Shown here in pieces: positions 21,590-33,426 of a stretch of DNA of 64,000 nucleotides. Positions within the stretch are counted from its first letter, which is position 1, and each line of letters opens with the position of its first letter. Below the pieces are notes generated by a model that saw only the letters and a list, made by a program, of their open reading frames with translations, was not told the DNA's origin and searched no databases. Location of the stretch: NCBI GenBank assembly GCA_024704765.1, contig JAKMXF010000328.1, forward strand, positions 62,001 to 126,000. The letters run 5' to 3'. Origin of the DNA: Oopsacas minuta (lineage: Eukaryota; Porifera; Hexactinellida; Lyssacinosida; Leucopsacidae). The translations under genes and the position numbers were made by a program.

Positions 21590-22433
21590 AACACAAGCAA
21601 ATTTGTTACCATTATGCAGCAACACGCACTTTAGACTCCGTTTAGACCTGTCGATAAATAAACGCCACTCATTTGGATTGTATTGGGACAGTCCCATCGC
21701 TGAGAGAAGTCCTGGGATGTTATTACAAAACACAAAACCGCCTTCTTCACTGAAATTGCGAATAATTTCTTCGTCTCTGCGTTGGTAATAAGTTATCTTA
21801 GCTTCACTGTGGAGAACATGGTGTTCACTGAGACGGGAAGCCAGGATCTCTGAAGCATCTTTTGACAAGCCTAAGTCTCTCACTAAGTCATTGAACTGCC
21901 CTTGTGTAAAAGGCTCCGCTTTACTTATCTGTAACAACTCATTACAGCTATTGCTGCTGTAAGTGCTGTCCGACGATTCATCAATTGCCTCAGTAAACGC
22001 AGTATCACGTAAGGACTTAAAAACAGGCACCTGAATTTCGCTGCAGTGTGGAATTGGGCGTCTTGCAGAATGTATGTCAGGATAATGCCACGAATTCTTT
22101 TTCTGCCGGTTCCATCCAGACATGTTAACCTTACAGAAGTAGCAGTCATTGTGATGATCCTTGGGCTCTCGCCAAACAATTGGTACCCCAAGCTTCATGG
22201 ATTTGAATTTTCCTTGGGTTCATAGGCAGAGGGTTTCTGCGCAATATTTGCACACTTTGTGAGGGCTCCATGACTTATCCTGATCGCCTAATTTAATACC
22301 AAAGTAAGCCTGATAAGCTATTTTGGGGTCATTTCTAATAGTAAAACGATGTTCCTTTGCCATATTCACCACAAATATAGCAATAGACATCGGGACCATT
22401 GAGGCAACAACGTCTAATGCGTTTTGAATCCAT
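21590..22433 (-). pseudogene. CxxC-type transposase relic, diverged third copy
   Basis: Start at the ATG at 22433 (MDSKRIRRCC, then VYCYICGEY). The frame breaks near 22350. It resumes with AYQAYFGIKLGDQDKSWSP and hits a TGA where Trp is expected (LCL*TQGKFKS, about 22225), then is open to about 21590 with DCYFC, FNDLVRDLGLSKD and WRLFIDRSKRSLKCVLLHNG. Similarity stops after FACVPI, so the C-terminal half with the second and third putative acidic residues is missing. It is clearly of the same family as 1-1229 and 13379-15096 but much diverged, so it represents an older wave. Confidence 0.85.
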
Positions 22434-23050
22434 AAAAGTTTCTATGTTGTGAACAAATAGTTGTAATGTTGATATAAACATACAAACAGAAAATATTTGT
22501 AGTAGTACCTTAAAATTTAAGCTTGTGTAATATCTAGAAAACTAGAGCCAATTCAGCAAAATTAATAGTATTTTCGGATACAGCAGCCCCGATATAACCT
22601 AAAAACACTCCAACAATCTGAGCCAAGAGATAGAAATATTTTTGTTGTTGACCTGTGATATTGATTGACTGTAGATATCAGGTAAACAAATTCAGTAATT
22701 TGTGAAGTAATTGTGACTTGCCAATTTGATTTGTTAAAAAAAGTATGGGAGCGGCGCTCCCACCCGCTCCCACAGCAGGACACCACTGTTCGTACCATAT
22801 CCTAGATGCCAACCTGGCTTCTCTCCATGTCATGAGATTTCTTCTATATATCAAAGGAGATCATATGTTCTTTTTTCATATGACATTCCTCCTTTATTGG
22901 TGCCTGTCCTTGGTTCTCCTGCGTCATATTTTTGTCCTATACTTTCGTTTTAGTCCTTTTAACTGATTAAAGCTCCAAACCGAGACCATCACTTCATAAA
23001 TAGTTTGATTTTCTGAGAATATAAAAGAGAACCGATTTAGCAAGTATATA
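22434..23050. other. No gene seen
   Basis: Non-coding. A small GC-rich palindrome (GGGAGCGGCGCTCCC) lies at about 22747-22761. The open frames here look incidental. Confidence 0.4.
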
Positions 23051-23180
23051 CAGTAGAACTCGGATAAGACATGCCCCCTCGCTGATCAATAATTTGTAGC
23101 TTTTAGCCGAATACTATTCCCATATATGCAAGTAGAGGTACCAGTTTTAAATAGTAATACGTTCTCACAGAGTTCTACTG
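23051..23180. mobile_element. Short pogo/Tigger-like MITE
   Basis: 130 bp between TA dinucleotides (23049-23050, 23181-23182). Left end CAGTAGAACTCGGATAAGAC, right end CAGAGTTCTACTG, forming an imperfect inverted repeat. A related sequence is at about 37144-37295. Confidence 0.75.
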
Positions 23181-23409
23181 TATATTATTTGCTGAAATTT
23201 ACTATTGTGAAGTTAGCCTAGAATTGGACCATGTAAACCACAATCACTAATTTTATTCATTTGTACACCTCTGATTTACATGTAATCGGTATCATTCGAT
23301 AGGGGAGCGATGGCCGTTTTAGGGAATATACTTAAAAGATTTCAAAATTTTGATTTTTACTCACTATTTTGTCATAGTAAATATGTATCGAACTTCATTC
23401 GAAATTACG

Positions 23410-23445
23410 CACAGTGGCACGAAATGGTCAGAATGTGGAAATAGG
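23410..23445 (+). repeat. Left terminal repeat of copy B (36 bp form)
   Basis: CACAGTGGCACG (23410-23421), a 12-bp spacer, TGTGGAAATAGG (23434-23445). It is the gene-3' end, and shows the same long form as the gene-3' end of copy A. Confidence 0.9.
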
Positions 23446-23629
23446 CATTTTGATGGCACATAGGTCCTCAAAATGTATTATTGTCATATAGGTTTTCGAG
23501 CCCAACGAATCGAATGGGATACTCATTTTTTCTCTATCCCTTCAGATGACAAAGTTATGACGTCATTGTCACCTATCTGAGGTGTGAAAATTCCCCAAAT
23601 TTTCTATTAATCGATTGAGAGGTTTACTT

Positions 23630-25793
23630 TTAATCATCATTATGATCTTCATGATCACGAATAAGGGTGTTCACTAAAATATCTTGGCTACTTCTAAGTC
23701 CTTGGCTAGATGGAGGTCTTGGAATAGAAAACTTGCGATTCATTAACAGCATGGGATCACTGTGAGAAATCAATCGAACAAATACATCCTTTAAATTTTC
23801 TTCAAATGAAAACTTGCGAGCAAGACGATCTCTGTATCTCCGAATATATTTGTTAGAAGCCTCTAGTCCTTCTTCAGATAAGTTCTCTAGCCCATGTCCA
23901 TCATTAAACGTTGAGATGATTTCCGGTGCATGTGCTAACAGTTTGTGTAACGTTGGGGAAACATTAGCCCAAGGAAATGCACAGAGAATTGACTGGTAGA
24001 TATTACTGCAAACAAGCGCTAGTTCTTCTGTATCCACTCTTCTGCTGCTATTATAGACGCGTAGGATTGCTCCTAGGCATGTGTGAATTTCAATTATGTG
24101 GGACTTGAACTCAGACGGGATCACTGTCAAAACCCAGTAGAGGAAATCTTGATCATTGTCATCCTTTCTTATCAAGCATCGTCTTACCACATTACCAGTA
24201 GTCGTTGTGTCACCTTGTGTTGAAGGGATGTCAATAATAATATTGAGATTGTCTTTAATTAAACTTGTAACGAAAGTTTTAGCATCTGAGACTCTCTTAG
24301 AAGTTGGTGACCACTTAAATACTCCTGCGTGCAAATGGCTAATTAGATGTAAAAACCAGCCAAAACATCGGAGATATGCATGCAAAGGCGAACTAGGTAT
24401 GATTTCTAAGTCAGATATTGGTCTGTGTGTAACGTTGAATCTGTTGTCAGAAGATAATGATAGAAACTCCTCTTCGTTAACTTCATCAAATAATACTTTG
24501 AGGTCTGTGATGGATCGATTAATTGGAAAACCGTCTTTTACGATATCCGGATCATGGATTTGTTTGAATGTCGCTGTGCAGAACTGGCAACATGCACCGC
24601 CAGCTCCACTAATAATCTTAGCCATTTTGCCACCCAATTGTGAACGTTGAATTTCAACTTCACAAAATCCGCTTGTTAGTTCTAAACCCTTTTCCGTTAT
24701 CTCTGTGGACTCCTTATTGATTAGTGTATCCATAAGATATCGAATATTGTCTTCGTTCTCCTGTAGAGCTAGTATCGCAACGGGTCTAATTGAGAAAGGA
24801 GAATTTGGTAGAGGGTTTTTCCAAATCAGTTTGTTATCGGTGTCGGATATGGAAATCACCTTAAACCCGAATAAAATAAAACTTTTTGTTGAAATATTGG
24901 GGTGAGTCGCTTGCTGATAAACCCGGTGAGAGCCAGAACCGTCAAGTCCATCTGAAATTCGTATCCTCTTAGGATTGCTGGCGCTGGGAATTGCATTGGC
25001 AGAAGCAGTCAATATTCTGTTTACTGTATGAGTCAGAAGCTTTTTGTAAGATACAAGCAATGCCTACTCGATGTTCTCGATCAACTGAAAAGATGTCATT
25101 AGTCAAGCAAATTTGAGATCGATGGGTAGCTAATCGATTGTAACCTGGAAGCTGGACATCTGAAAGCAATAAACGTCTTAAATCGATGTATTTCTTCTTT
25201 CCAATTTCTAAAGAATCCATCAAGAACGCAGCTTTATCGTAGGTTAGTTTATTGCAGACTGGACCGAAGCTTCCCTTAGCAATAATTTCTTTACAGAACT
25301 TGGTAGTAGTAAAGTCGCATTCAGTCTGTGAACATAGCATCATCAGGTAACAGGATAGTTCTTGACTGGAAACATTCTCTTGTACAGCAACTTTTTCAAG
25401 ATGTGTTAGTAAGGAGGACAATCGGCTGCGAAGACCTTTAGTTGATAATTCCCTCAGAGGCTTACGGGTGGGCTTACTAAAATCTTCTTCGAAAACAGAG
25501 GTTGATTGGCTAGAAGAAACACTCCCTATCACCATGACTTCATCTGAGCATTGATAACCTGTACTCAATCTCGGGTGTTTAAGTGGTGTATGAAAAGGTA
25601 TCGCATTCCAAGTAGTTATATCGGCTCGTTTCAGGTATTCTCTCCTATCTTCTCTGAGGGTCGAAAATTTTCTCCGAACTGTATCATGCTCTGTTTCTTC
25701 CAAATTATTGAGGACAATAAACGAGGACGCGAGAGAAGTGATTGTTTTGTTCTTTTGTGCAGTTAAGAACGTGTATGCATCTTCGTTATTCAT
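23630..25793 (-). pseudogene. RAG1-core-like (Transib-type) transposase, one frameshift
   Basis: The start chosen is the ATG at 25793 (MNNEDAYTFL), matching copy A. The first frame runs about 249 codons. A frameshift near 25045-25060 (GIACIL / SYKKLL) leads into about 470 open codons to 23630, a protein of about 720 residues. Features: ISDGLDGSGSHRVY with the Asp codon at 24950-24952, aligning with the RAG1 block holding D600; LPNSPFSIRPVAI, like RAG1 KPNSELCCKPL; GAGGACCQFCTAT, a CxxC like the RAG1 zinc Cys pair; IPSSPLHAYLRCF; TTGNVVRRC; HKLLAHAPEII, the zinc His pair as in RAG1 HKTLAH; and LSEEGLEASNKYIRRYR with the Glu codon at 23861-23863, aligning with E962. The LSEE..EA.NK..R.YR...RK block is also standard for Transib. 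RAG1 has Asp in DALH where this protein has Ser (SPLH). Confidence 0.92.
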
Positions 25794-26384
25794 AATGAAA
25801 AATGTGCTAATAAACAACCACAACAATTATTTATGATTTATATGGGCCAAAAATTAGATAATTGTGAATGGATTATATTTAAAATCGCAAAAAAAAATAT
25901 CGTTGACACTTCCTGACACCATAATTTAAAGTGTATTTTGTAGAGGACGAAAAGAGCTATTAGGAAAGTGCAATGGAAAGTTCCGCAAGTGAAGGCAAAA
26001 AAAGTACTAGAGTTTTAATGAAACGTGTTTCTATTTATTGCACTTGTACGAACAAGCTTGTTTAAAATGAGAATAGTAAATTCCATCTGTTCATTGGAGC
26101 CAAGATTAACGTGATTTATTATTCAGCAACATAAGATCTTTCGATTGGTATACTATAAATAGCAGTTATTTGACGTGGAGAATCCAAATTATTCAAAATT
26201 ACATCATGACCGAAAATTGAAACCATAAATCAATCTTTCGAATTTCAATTATGCTCTCATTGGAATAGACGTAGGAGTTAAATGGAAAGTCTATTGTAGA
26301 GATGTCAAATGTTTTCCGAGGTTTGTGGGGGTGCTGAATTCAAATATCAACACTATAAAGCAATTTGAGGTTATATTTTTTTCA

Positions 26385-26411
26385 CCTATTTCCACATGCC
26401 GTGCCACTGTG
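26385..26411 (-). repeat. Right terminal repeat of copy B (27 bp form)
   Basis: Read on the - strand: CACAGTGGCACG, a 3-bp spacer (GCA), TGTGGAAATAGG. The inner box is 9 bp nearer the heptamer than at the left end, exactly as in copy A. It is followed outward by TTACG. Confidence 0.9.
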
Positions 26412-26416
26412 TTACG

Positions 26417-28389
26417 GTCAAAAATTTCGAATTTGATACTGAAATTCTTTCCTATAATTCGGAGATATGGACGTTTATGGAATTAAATTTTATTCCAAAA
26501 TTCCTACAACTCGCTGAGCTATCAGATTTCAAAATTGAAGTTGGAAGTGAGAGTTGAGGAAGATGGATAAGATTATGCATAAGGTAGGGTCAGTTCAAAC
26601 TGTTGTTTCTTAACCTTTACAAAACTGAATCTAAAGTATTTTTATTGCTAATCGATAGATGAGATGTCAGCGCCTCCAACTATATCGGTATTATCGTGAG
26701 ATACGAAAAATTAGCACTCACAACACCATTCTAAAAATCATTAAATTAACAGATTAAGTGTATTACGAATTTCAACTTTGAAGTCAATTCTCGAAATTAT
26801 TTAGCACCAGAACCGCCTCAACTTTCATATACCTTCCATCGTATTCTATAATTCAATTTCTTAAAGAAAACAGGGGGTCGCTAGTAGATTTCATGACTTT
26901 TCAATCTTTTTGAAAGTATGTATTATTTCTCAATTGATTTAATCATTTCAATACTGTAGCTGCTGTATAGACTATACTTGTTATCTTGTAAGCCTATACA
27001 CAGTGACTGTTTTCTTACACAAAGGAATTATTCAAAGTTCTAGTAAATATGAGCTGAGGGGTGGATTTTATCTTACAATATGTTTGAATATTCAAAATGA
27101 TGTTTCGTATTCAAAATGAAACTGGAGCTGTATTATTATTACAATTGATAAAAGAGATGAGATTTTTGTTGCAATAGAGTTATTCTCGCGTAATACTATA
27201 TTTACACCCACAACGGTGTTCCAAAAATTCTCAGTTTGTCACGTATTGTTTCAAAATTGGATTCCATTTTATATATCTATTATATGGATAATTATAGTCA
27301 GAATTTCTTAAAATCTTATAGCCACCTTCTTTAGTGAATTGGAATTCAATCTTCTAAATAAATTGGGATCGCAGGTGATATTTGTGCCTTTATGTTCTTA
27401 AATAACTTCTACTACGAAAATCGTATTTGTAATCCATGCTCTGTCAAACCAAATGGATATTTTTTTCTTACGAATTGAGTTGTGTACATCATTGCTAGTT
27501 CCAATTTCAAATTTTGACGCTACTTGTTTATTTCCATTTTGGTAGAATACAAAGTACGAAATATGCTTTAGGCAATAACTATATATAAATGCTTCACCAT
27601 TTATTAAATTATTTGAACTTCAGCTCTTCTTTTTCATTTTGAAAAACAAACGCGATCCTACTGTGAATATCATGATTTCTATTGAATGGCTTGCTCGCAT
27701 TGATATGCACTCTCTCTACAAATCCCCCTAATCATTCCGGATCATCATTTGAATTGAAGTCTTTTACATCGACTACATCTAACCTGTTTTCTACTCTATT
27801 GGCTTGTGTTGTCTCTATCCTCCTCATCCTTGAGGGATCGAGATCAATCCAGGACACACCACCCCGACTCAGAGAAATATCACGAATAAGATAATATATA
27901 GTAGATTAATGGTATTCATTTTGTAGCTATACTATTAACTGGATCCTTTGGGGCCAGCCTTACCGATTCTTTTTCTTTTAGAATTACCATTACCCTCCCA
28001 TTCTGGTCACTACTTTTCGTTCTTTCGACGTCATGATCAGCAAGTTATTCGTAAGCTCAAAATTCTAGCACTATTTGGATTCCATTGCAAGGAGGTCTAC
28101 TCTTACAATAGGCTTGACCAAAGACATAAACCATACCTAAAGTGGAAAACAACTCGTGCAGCTTTCAGTCAATTGTGAGAGATTCTTTGACTAGAAATTC
28201 CACTTTGGAATGTTGAGTTAGTCCCATTACCTCAGAGGAACAGGTTCAATTAAGTTTCAGTCTTAATAAGATTCCTAGTAGGCCATCACTTATAACTTCT
28301 GCCATTGTTAAGGATGTAGCTAAAAGCTTAGTTAGCCTTCAGATTCAGTTTCCTCGTTTGGTGAATTCGATTTAACTGATCTTTAATTC
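26417..28389. other. 5' part of element X, no clear gene
   Basis: About 2 kb of AT-rich DNA. A segment around 26760-26900 resembles about 47995-48130 (AACTTTGA.GTCAATTCT...CTTAAAGAAAACAGG against AACTTTGAGATCAATTCT...CTTAAAAAATACAGG). That shows it belongs to a dispersed element whose coding relic begins near 28390. A readable stretch at 27948-28170 (SLGPALPILFLL, then HDQQVIRKLKILALFGF) could be coding, but I do not recognise it. Confidence 0.4.
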
Positions 28390-30013
28390 GATTTAAAAGA
28401 CGATAATCTTCTTATAGTGTGTGCTTCTTCAGCATCTGATTTAACTTTATATAACGAGTTGAATAGAGAATCCGATTGTGTAACTGATAATGAATTAAGC
28501 GAAAGTCCTAACTTGTTTAATACCACTAAAGCTCAGTTGTGGGTAGACGTTGCGAGGTTTTATGGGTTAAATTGTTCGCATAATGTTTCAGGATGGTTGA
28601 AATTAGCCAGTTATATTGATGAGTGTTTTGAGTTCATTAATATAATTACAGATACGTAATCTAAAAGCTATGTTGGGTATATTCCAATGTTAGTTTTGTG
28701 CTTAGTTCTGACACAGCCTGAAAATAGTTTAGTCTTTCATATGTTCGGAAAGAATTGTGTTTTTGTTGGAGAAATTTTAAGTGCCTTCATTAGTTGGGTT
28801 TAGGAACGGATTAATGAGATTGACACTCATTGCATCACCATATTAGAAAATTTATATGCTGAATATCTAGCGAATCGAGTAGACTGTAAAGTTACTGAAC
28901 CTGTTCCTATTCTCCAGTCTTACAGCATTACTTGTAGTGCAGACTCCGAGGAAATACCAAATCAGTTGATAGAAGTCGGCTCAGATATCGACATTAAAAC
29001 TTATACAAGTCCTGAGAGTGGATAGTTCTATTTTGAATTTTCTGAGGGCATAGTATTTGTACTACCGATCCTAAAGGTAGAGCGTCCTTGGTAAGCAATC
29101 GAACCAATGTTTTTGCAGACAAATTTCATGACATAAATAGTGCGTGTGTATTACAATTCAGATCTTATTGGTTGCAAAAACTGATAGTCGTGAGGTAAAC
29201 AGCCCTTTCCTACGAGAAAAAGCAGAATGTATATTTGAAAATTGTCGAGTTTACCTCTATTATATAGAGCATGAGATTAGTAGGTTTAATAATCGGGTAG
29301 TTGTCAAATTTTACTCAGAAGGATCTCTCTCACGCCAATATACAGATGGCACCAGCGATTATAGTCGCCATTTATCTTATCGTGGGCGCAGTCATTTGGG
29401 AGGACTATTAGTGAACAATTCAATTAGTAATATATTAAAGAAACAATTCAATACTTCTGATCAAATTGGTGGATTTTGTTATGGAAATTTAACTTATCTA
29501 AAAATCAGCTGATTGTGTAAGGAAAGTGAAATCTGAAATGAAATCACAGGATAGGTGTTCTAATAAATAAATGGAGGCTGTGGCGGCCACCCAGCAATCC
29601 ATTTTGTTTTCTGCTCCCTTATTATCCTATTCCGGATTATGTTCAGTACTTTGTACAAGATCCGTTTATAATTCATATGTACACTGCTGAACTAATCCAG
29701 CTCTTAAATTTATTCAAGAACAGGGTTGTTGTTCAAAATTTAGATGTTACTTGTTTCCTAATTAGCAAACTTCCTTCTTGTTCAAACGAAATATTTATTA
29801 CGCTCTGACAATACAACATGCCCAGTATTCTACCAGTCAGATACCAGTTGCAGAGATGATTAGCAGTGACCATAGCACTGCTGAAATCTCTCATTTCTTA
29901 CACAAATGGTGTTTAAAATTAGTTATTGATAGAGATTTACAAATTAATAAGGTAGAAATGGACTCTTGTTGGGCGATGATACATAATACTTGGTTAGCAT
30001 TGTATAGGAAGTC
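28390..30013 (+). pseudogene. Element X gene relic, 5' portion (unknown family)
   Basis: A series of broken frames on the + strand. These are LFNTTKAQLWVDVARFYGL (about 28515-28570), LVLCLVLTQPENSLVF (about 28685-28740), VYLYYIEHEI and the GGFCYGNLTYL stretch (29144-29512), and IPVAEMISSDHST ... FLHKWCLKLVIDRDLQINKV (about 29840-29965). The last block looks like a strand-rich catalytic fold with an Asp at IDRDL, but I cannot name the family. The AQLWVD region recurs at about 48520-48560. The reading is cut at 30013 by the MULE and seems to continue at 36240-36720. Confidence 0.5.
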
Positions 30014-30078
30014 CGACAAAACGTTCCACGACATTTCGCTCCACTTTTGATTGGCCAATTTTTGTTAATAATTTAACA

Positions 30079-32251
30079 CAGGGTTTCTTAACCGGGGGTC
30101 CATACCGTGCAAATTAGTTAATATAGATTATAGTTTATCTAGCTCATTATGTCGAAGAAAGGGAAGTACGATGAATCCTATGTATCGTTTGGTTTACATT
30201 ACTGAACGTGATGGGACACAAAAGCCTCAGTGTGTTTTGTGTGGCATCGTTCTTGCAAATGGAAGTATGAAGCCTGCTAAACTTAAGGAGCACCCCACCA
30301 CTGTACATCCTGATTATGCAACTTACGATGTGGATAGTTTTCGTACAAAGAAAGCAAAATTTGAGAAGACTGGGACTTTGCCAAAACTTGGATTTTGTCC
30401 AACACAGAAGCCTTGCCTCGAAGCATCTTACAAAGTTGCTTATCGCATCGCCAGGCAAAAGAAACCTCATACGATTTGTGAAACTTTAATAAAGCCATGT
30501 GCTCTGGACATGGTCGAACTTGTTTGTGGATTGGAGCAAAAGAAGAAAATAGAAGCAGTGCCTTTGTCAAATGATGTCATACATTCCCGAATAGTTGATA
30601 TTTCCTCTAATATTTTGAAACAAATCATTAAGGAACTAGCAGACACACCATTCCCTTTCAGTATGCAACTTGATGAAACTACAGACATCATTCAGTGTAA
30701 CCAGCTACTTGTTTTCGTCCGCTATGCGCAAGCCGAAGCCACCAAAGAAGAGTTTCTATTTTGTGAACCACTTATGCAAACTACAAAGGCCACCGATATT
30801 TTTGAAAAGTCCAAAGCTTCTTTGCTATGCAAAACTTTGATTGGAAGAAAAAGTTGGGTAGTCTGTGTACAGATAGAGCAACTACGATGCTTGGCAATAA
30901 ATCTGGTTTTGCTGCTTTGGTGAAGAAAGAAGCTCTTAATGTAACTGTGACTCACTGTTTCTTACATCGACATGCACTGGCATCAAAAACTCTTCCAATA
31001 TTTCTCAAAGGGGTTTTGTCTACCGTGGTGAAAGTCATCAACTTCATCTGAGCCAGCGCCCTAAATCATCGTATTTTCAAGGAGCTTTGTCAAGAAATGG
31101 GATCAGAATATGAAGTCCTTCTCTATCACACAGAAGTTCGCTGGCTTTCCAGAGGAAAAATCTTGAAGCGTTTGATGGCACTTAGGACAGAAGTTATGTT
31201 TTTCCTGAAAGAAAAAGAGTGCCCACTCTTAGAATATTTTAACAGCGTGGAATTCATTCATGGCTTGGCTTATCTAGCAGACATATTTGGCAATATGAAT
31301 GAGGTAAATCTTTCAATCCAAGGACCCGAAGTCTACATTATGGATGCTGCTGAAAGACTACAAGCTTTGCTGGGCAAGTTGGGCTTATGGAGGAGGAGAC
31401 TCGAGGTAGGCAACTATGCGAACTTTTCAATGCTGGAAGAAGTGCTTCTGCATGATGAAGTCGAGAGGAACAAACCCCTCTCAGCCTCTCTTCAGAATGA
31501 AATGTGCGAACACCTGGATACACTACAGAACTCATTTACAGGTTATTTCTCTTCAGGTGATCTAAAAGTTGAAACATGGATTTGTAATCCCTTTTCAACT
31601 GATGTTAACTCCATTGATGATTCAGACCTTGCCAAAGATGATATTATTGACTTAAGTACAAAGGAAATGTTACATTGTGAGTTCGATTCGAAGAGTCTGG
31701 GAGAGTTTTGGTGTTCATTGACACAAGCCTACCCTCGTCTGGCTAAACGAGCTATGAAAGCTTTGATACCGTTCGCAACCTCTTACCTCTGTGAGTCAGG
31801 ATTTTCAGGACTTGTTAACATAAAAACAAAAAATAGAAATCGATTGGATGTCCAACATGACATGCGTATTGCTTTATCAAATATCATCCCAGAATTTCAT
31901 CTCCTTATTGAAGGAAAACAACAACAGTCTTCACACTGAAAAGTTCTGTCACTTCGAGCAGAAAAGCAGTTTCATGTACTCTGCAAACTTTGCATTCTAT
32001 TTATATGAGAAATATTTTTTCTCGTGATTATCATAACATACTAACTCTGAATTATGCACATTTACTGATATACTAAATTACTAGTAATTCAAAACACCAT
32101 AGTTTTTCTTCAGATTTATCATGCGAGTAAATAATAAAATTGTGTCAACTTAACGCATTATTTAGTTTTGTACAGTTTCTGGATAGGGGTCCATAACTTT
32201 CACCAGATCTTCATAGGGGGTCCGTCACTCCAAAAAGGTTAAGAATCCCTG
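30079..32251 (+). mobile_element. hAT element (BED/SCAND3-like) with 8-bp TSD
   Basis: 2173 bp. Perfect 8-bp duplication ATTTAACA at 30071-30078 and 32252-32259. Ends CAGGGTTTCTTAACC and its imperfect complement (GGTTAAGAATCCCTG). It is inserted in the left terminal repeat of the MULE; the intact right repeat shows the pre-insertion sequence AATTTAACAGG. Confidence 0.95.
30149..31939 (+). pseudogene. hAT transposase pseudogene (ZBED/SCAND3-like)
   Basis: The natural start is the ATG at 30149 (MSKKGKYDESYVSFGLHY). A frameshift near 30200 moves into the frame with the BED-like zinc finger (PQCVLC ... HPTTVHP). The core follows: PFPFSMQLDETTDIIQCNQL with the first Asp, a second shift near 30830, then SLCTDRATTMLGNKSG with the second Asp, and HRHALASKTLP. 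An in-frame TGA at 31049 falls where Arg is expected (RASALNHRIF). After it the frame is open to 31939 with TEVRWLSRGKILKRLMALR and the C-terminal dimerisation block SYLCESGFSGL. An intact protein would be about 595 residues. Three lesions, otherwise well preserved. Confidence 0.92.
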
Positions 32252-32280
32252 ATTTAACAGGTTTAAATGGCTAAATAATT

Positions 32281-33312
32281 GAACTAATTTCTTGTCTGAA
32301 TTCGTTTGGTTAATTCTAACTTAAATAAAATTCGTTTGCCAATTGCTGTGCAGAATTTGCTAAATAGATTAACTAAGTAGCTTGTATAGATTCATTTAGA
32401 TTGTGGTCGAAAATATACATAGTTTATTATTAAAGGATAACATATATAATTACGTAGTAGTTATTACAAACTGGTATAGCTTCAAGAGCGGTTGACTAGA
32501 TCTTATTGTATTTGTTTCAAACAATTTTAGCGTCCTGGCGGATTCAGAGGTGCTAAAACCTTTTTTTCTGAGCCCGCTTCTTTGAGCTTCTTTGTCCCGA
32601 TTGAATTCCAAATTTCCAATAGATAATAACATGAATTTATTTCAGAATTACAGACACTCCATAATTCCGACTTCCAGCCATTTATTAGTGCCAAATTTTA
32701 TTGATAACCCCGAAATTACGGCCATTTGCCTGAGTTCAAGGGTGACCATAATTCAGATGTTCCACTGTATATATATATATGTGTGTGTGTGTTCACTTGA
32801 AATTACTTCCTTGTTCATACCTTTGGGTTGTGGAGGGGTTAAGACCAGATTTGGTATGTATACTCGCAATGAAATCTAGATGTGCACGGTTATCGAAGTG
32901 CTGTGCAGCACGCCCTGTGTTGGCTTTGTCCCTGTTGATTAAAAACATTGTTTATTGGTTATATATGTATACCGCCCAACGGCACCACATACGATCCAAC
33001 AAAGCTGCGTCTTGTAATGTGTGCTTTATGTTCGCAATATTATATATAAACTAGCGAGTTTCACTTGCGGTTTACGATCACGCTATTAGGGGAAACCAGG
33101 CCTGACTAAGCCAATGGACAGATGACCAATTAGAAATATTTTAAGTTTATATTGCATTGCTTTTGTCGAGATTACTGAGCCAAAGCTCTTTACAAATCTT
33201 AGTTTCCCAGTTTAAAAAGGACTACTTGTATTATGAATAAGTAACTTGCAAGAAATATAATTAATTAATTAAACTTTTATCTAATAACAAATAGAAGCTA
33301 GAAAACTAAACT
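32281..33312. other. MULE 5' internal region, non-coding
   Basis: No gene recognised. It includes a TA/TG microsatellite at about 32767-32790. At 32750-32768 there is a terminus-like 'TGTTCCACTGTA' that may mark an old pogo-type MITE; its partner is not clear. Confidence 0.35.
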
Positions 33313-33426
33313 ATGTTCTACTTGGGTGCAGCTACCACATCTCGACCACTGTCCACTTCAATTGGTAGCTGCACCGTCAGGAATGAGGAGGAAGTCAGGA
33401 GAGAGTTAGCAGAGAGGAGATTTGGC

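Larger units (their letters stand above)
23410..26411 (-). mobile_element. RAG1/Transib-like DNA transposon, copy B
   Basis: 3002 bp with a perfect 5-bp duplication TTACG (23405-23409, 26412-26416). Both ends begin CACAGTGGCACG. The left terminal repeat is 36 bp and the right 27 bp. They share a 12-bp outer block and the inner box TGTGGAAATAGG, separated by 12 bp on the left and 3 bp on the right. The gene is on the - strand (23630-25793), 185 bp from the left repeat and about 590 bp from the right one. There is no second gene, hence no RAG2-like partner. It is the better preserved of the two copies, with a single evident frameshift. Confidence 0.92.

Noticed and set aside
25794-26384. RAG2-like gene beside the RAG1-like transposase
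   Set aside because: The remaining space in both elements is too short and shows no kelch-like coding sequence.
30003-30013. Target-site duplication of the MULE
   Set aside because: The flanks of 30014 and 36226 do not match over 8-10 bp; loosely similar GGAAGTCCGA and GGTATCCGA were judged insufficient.
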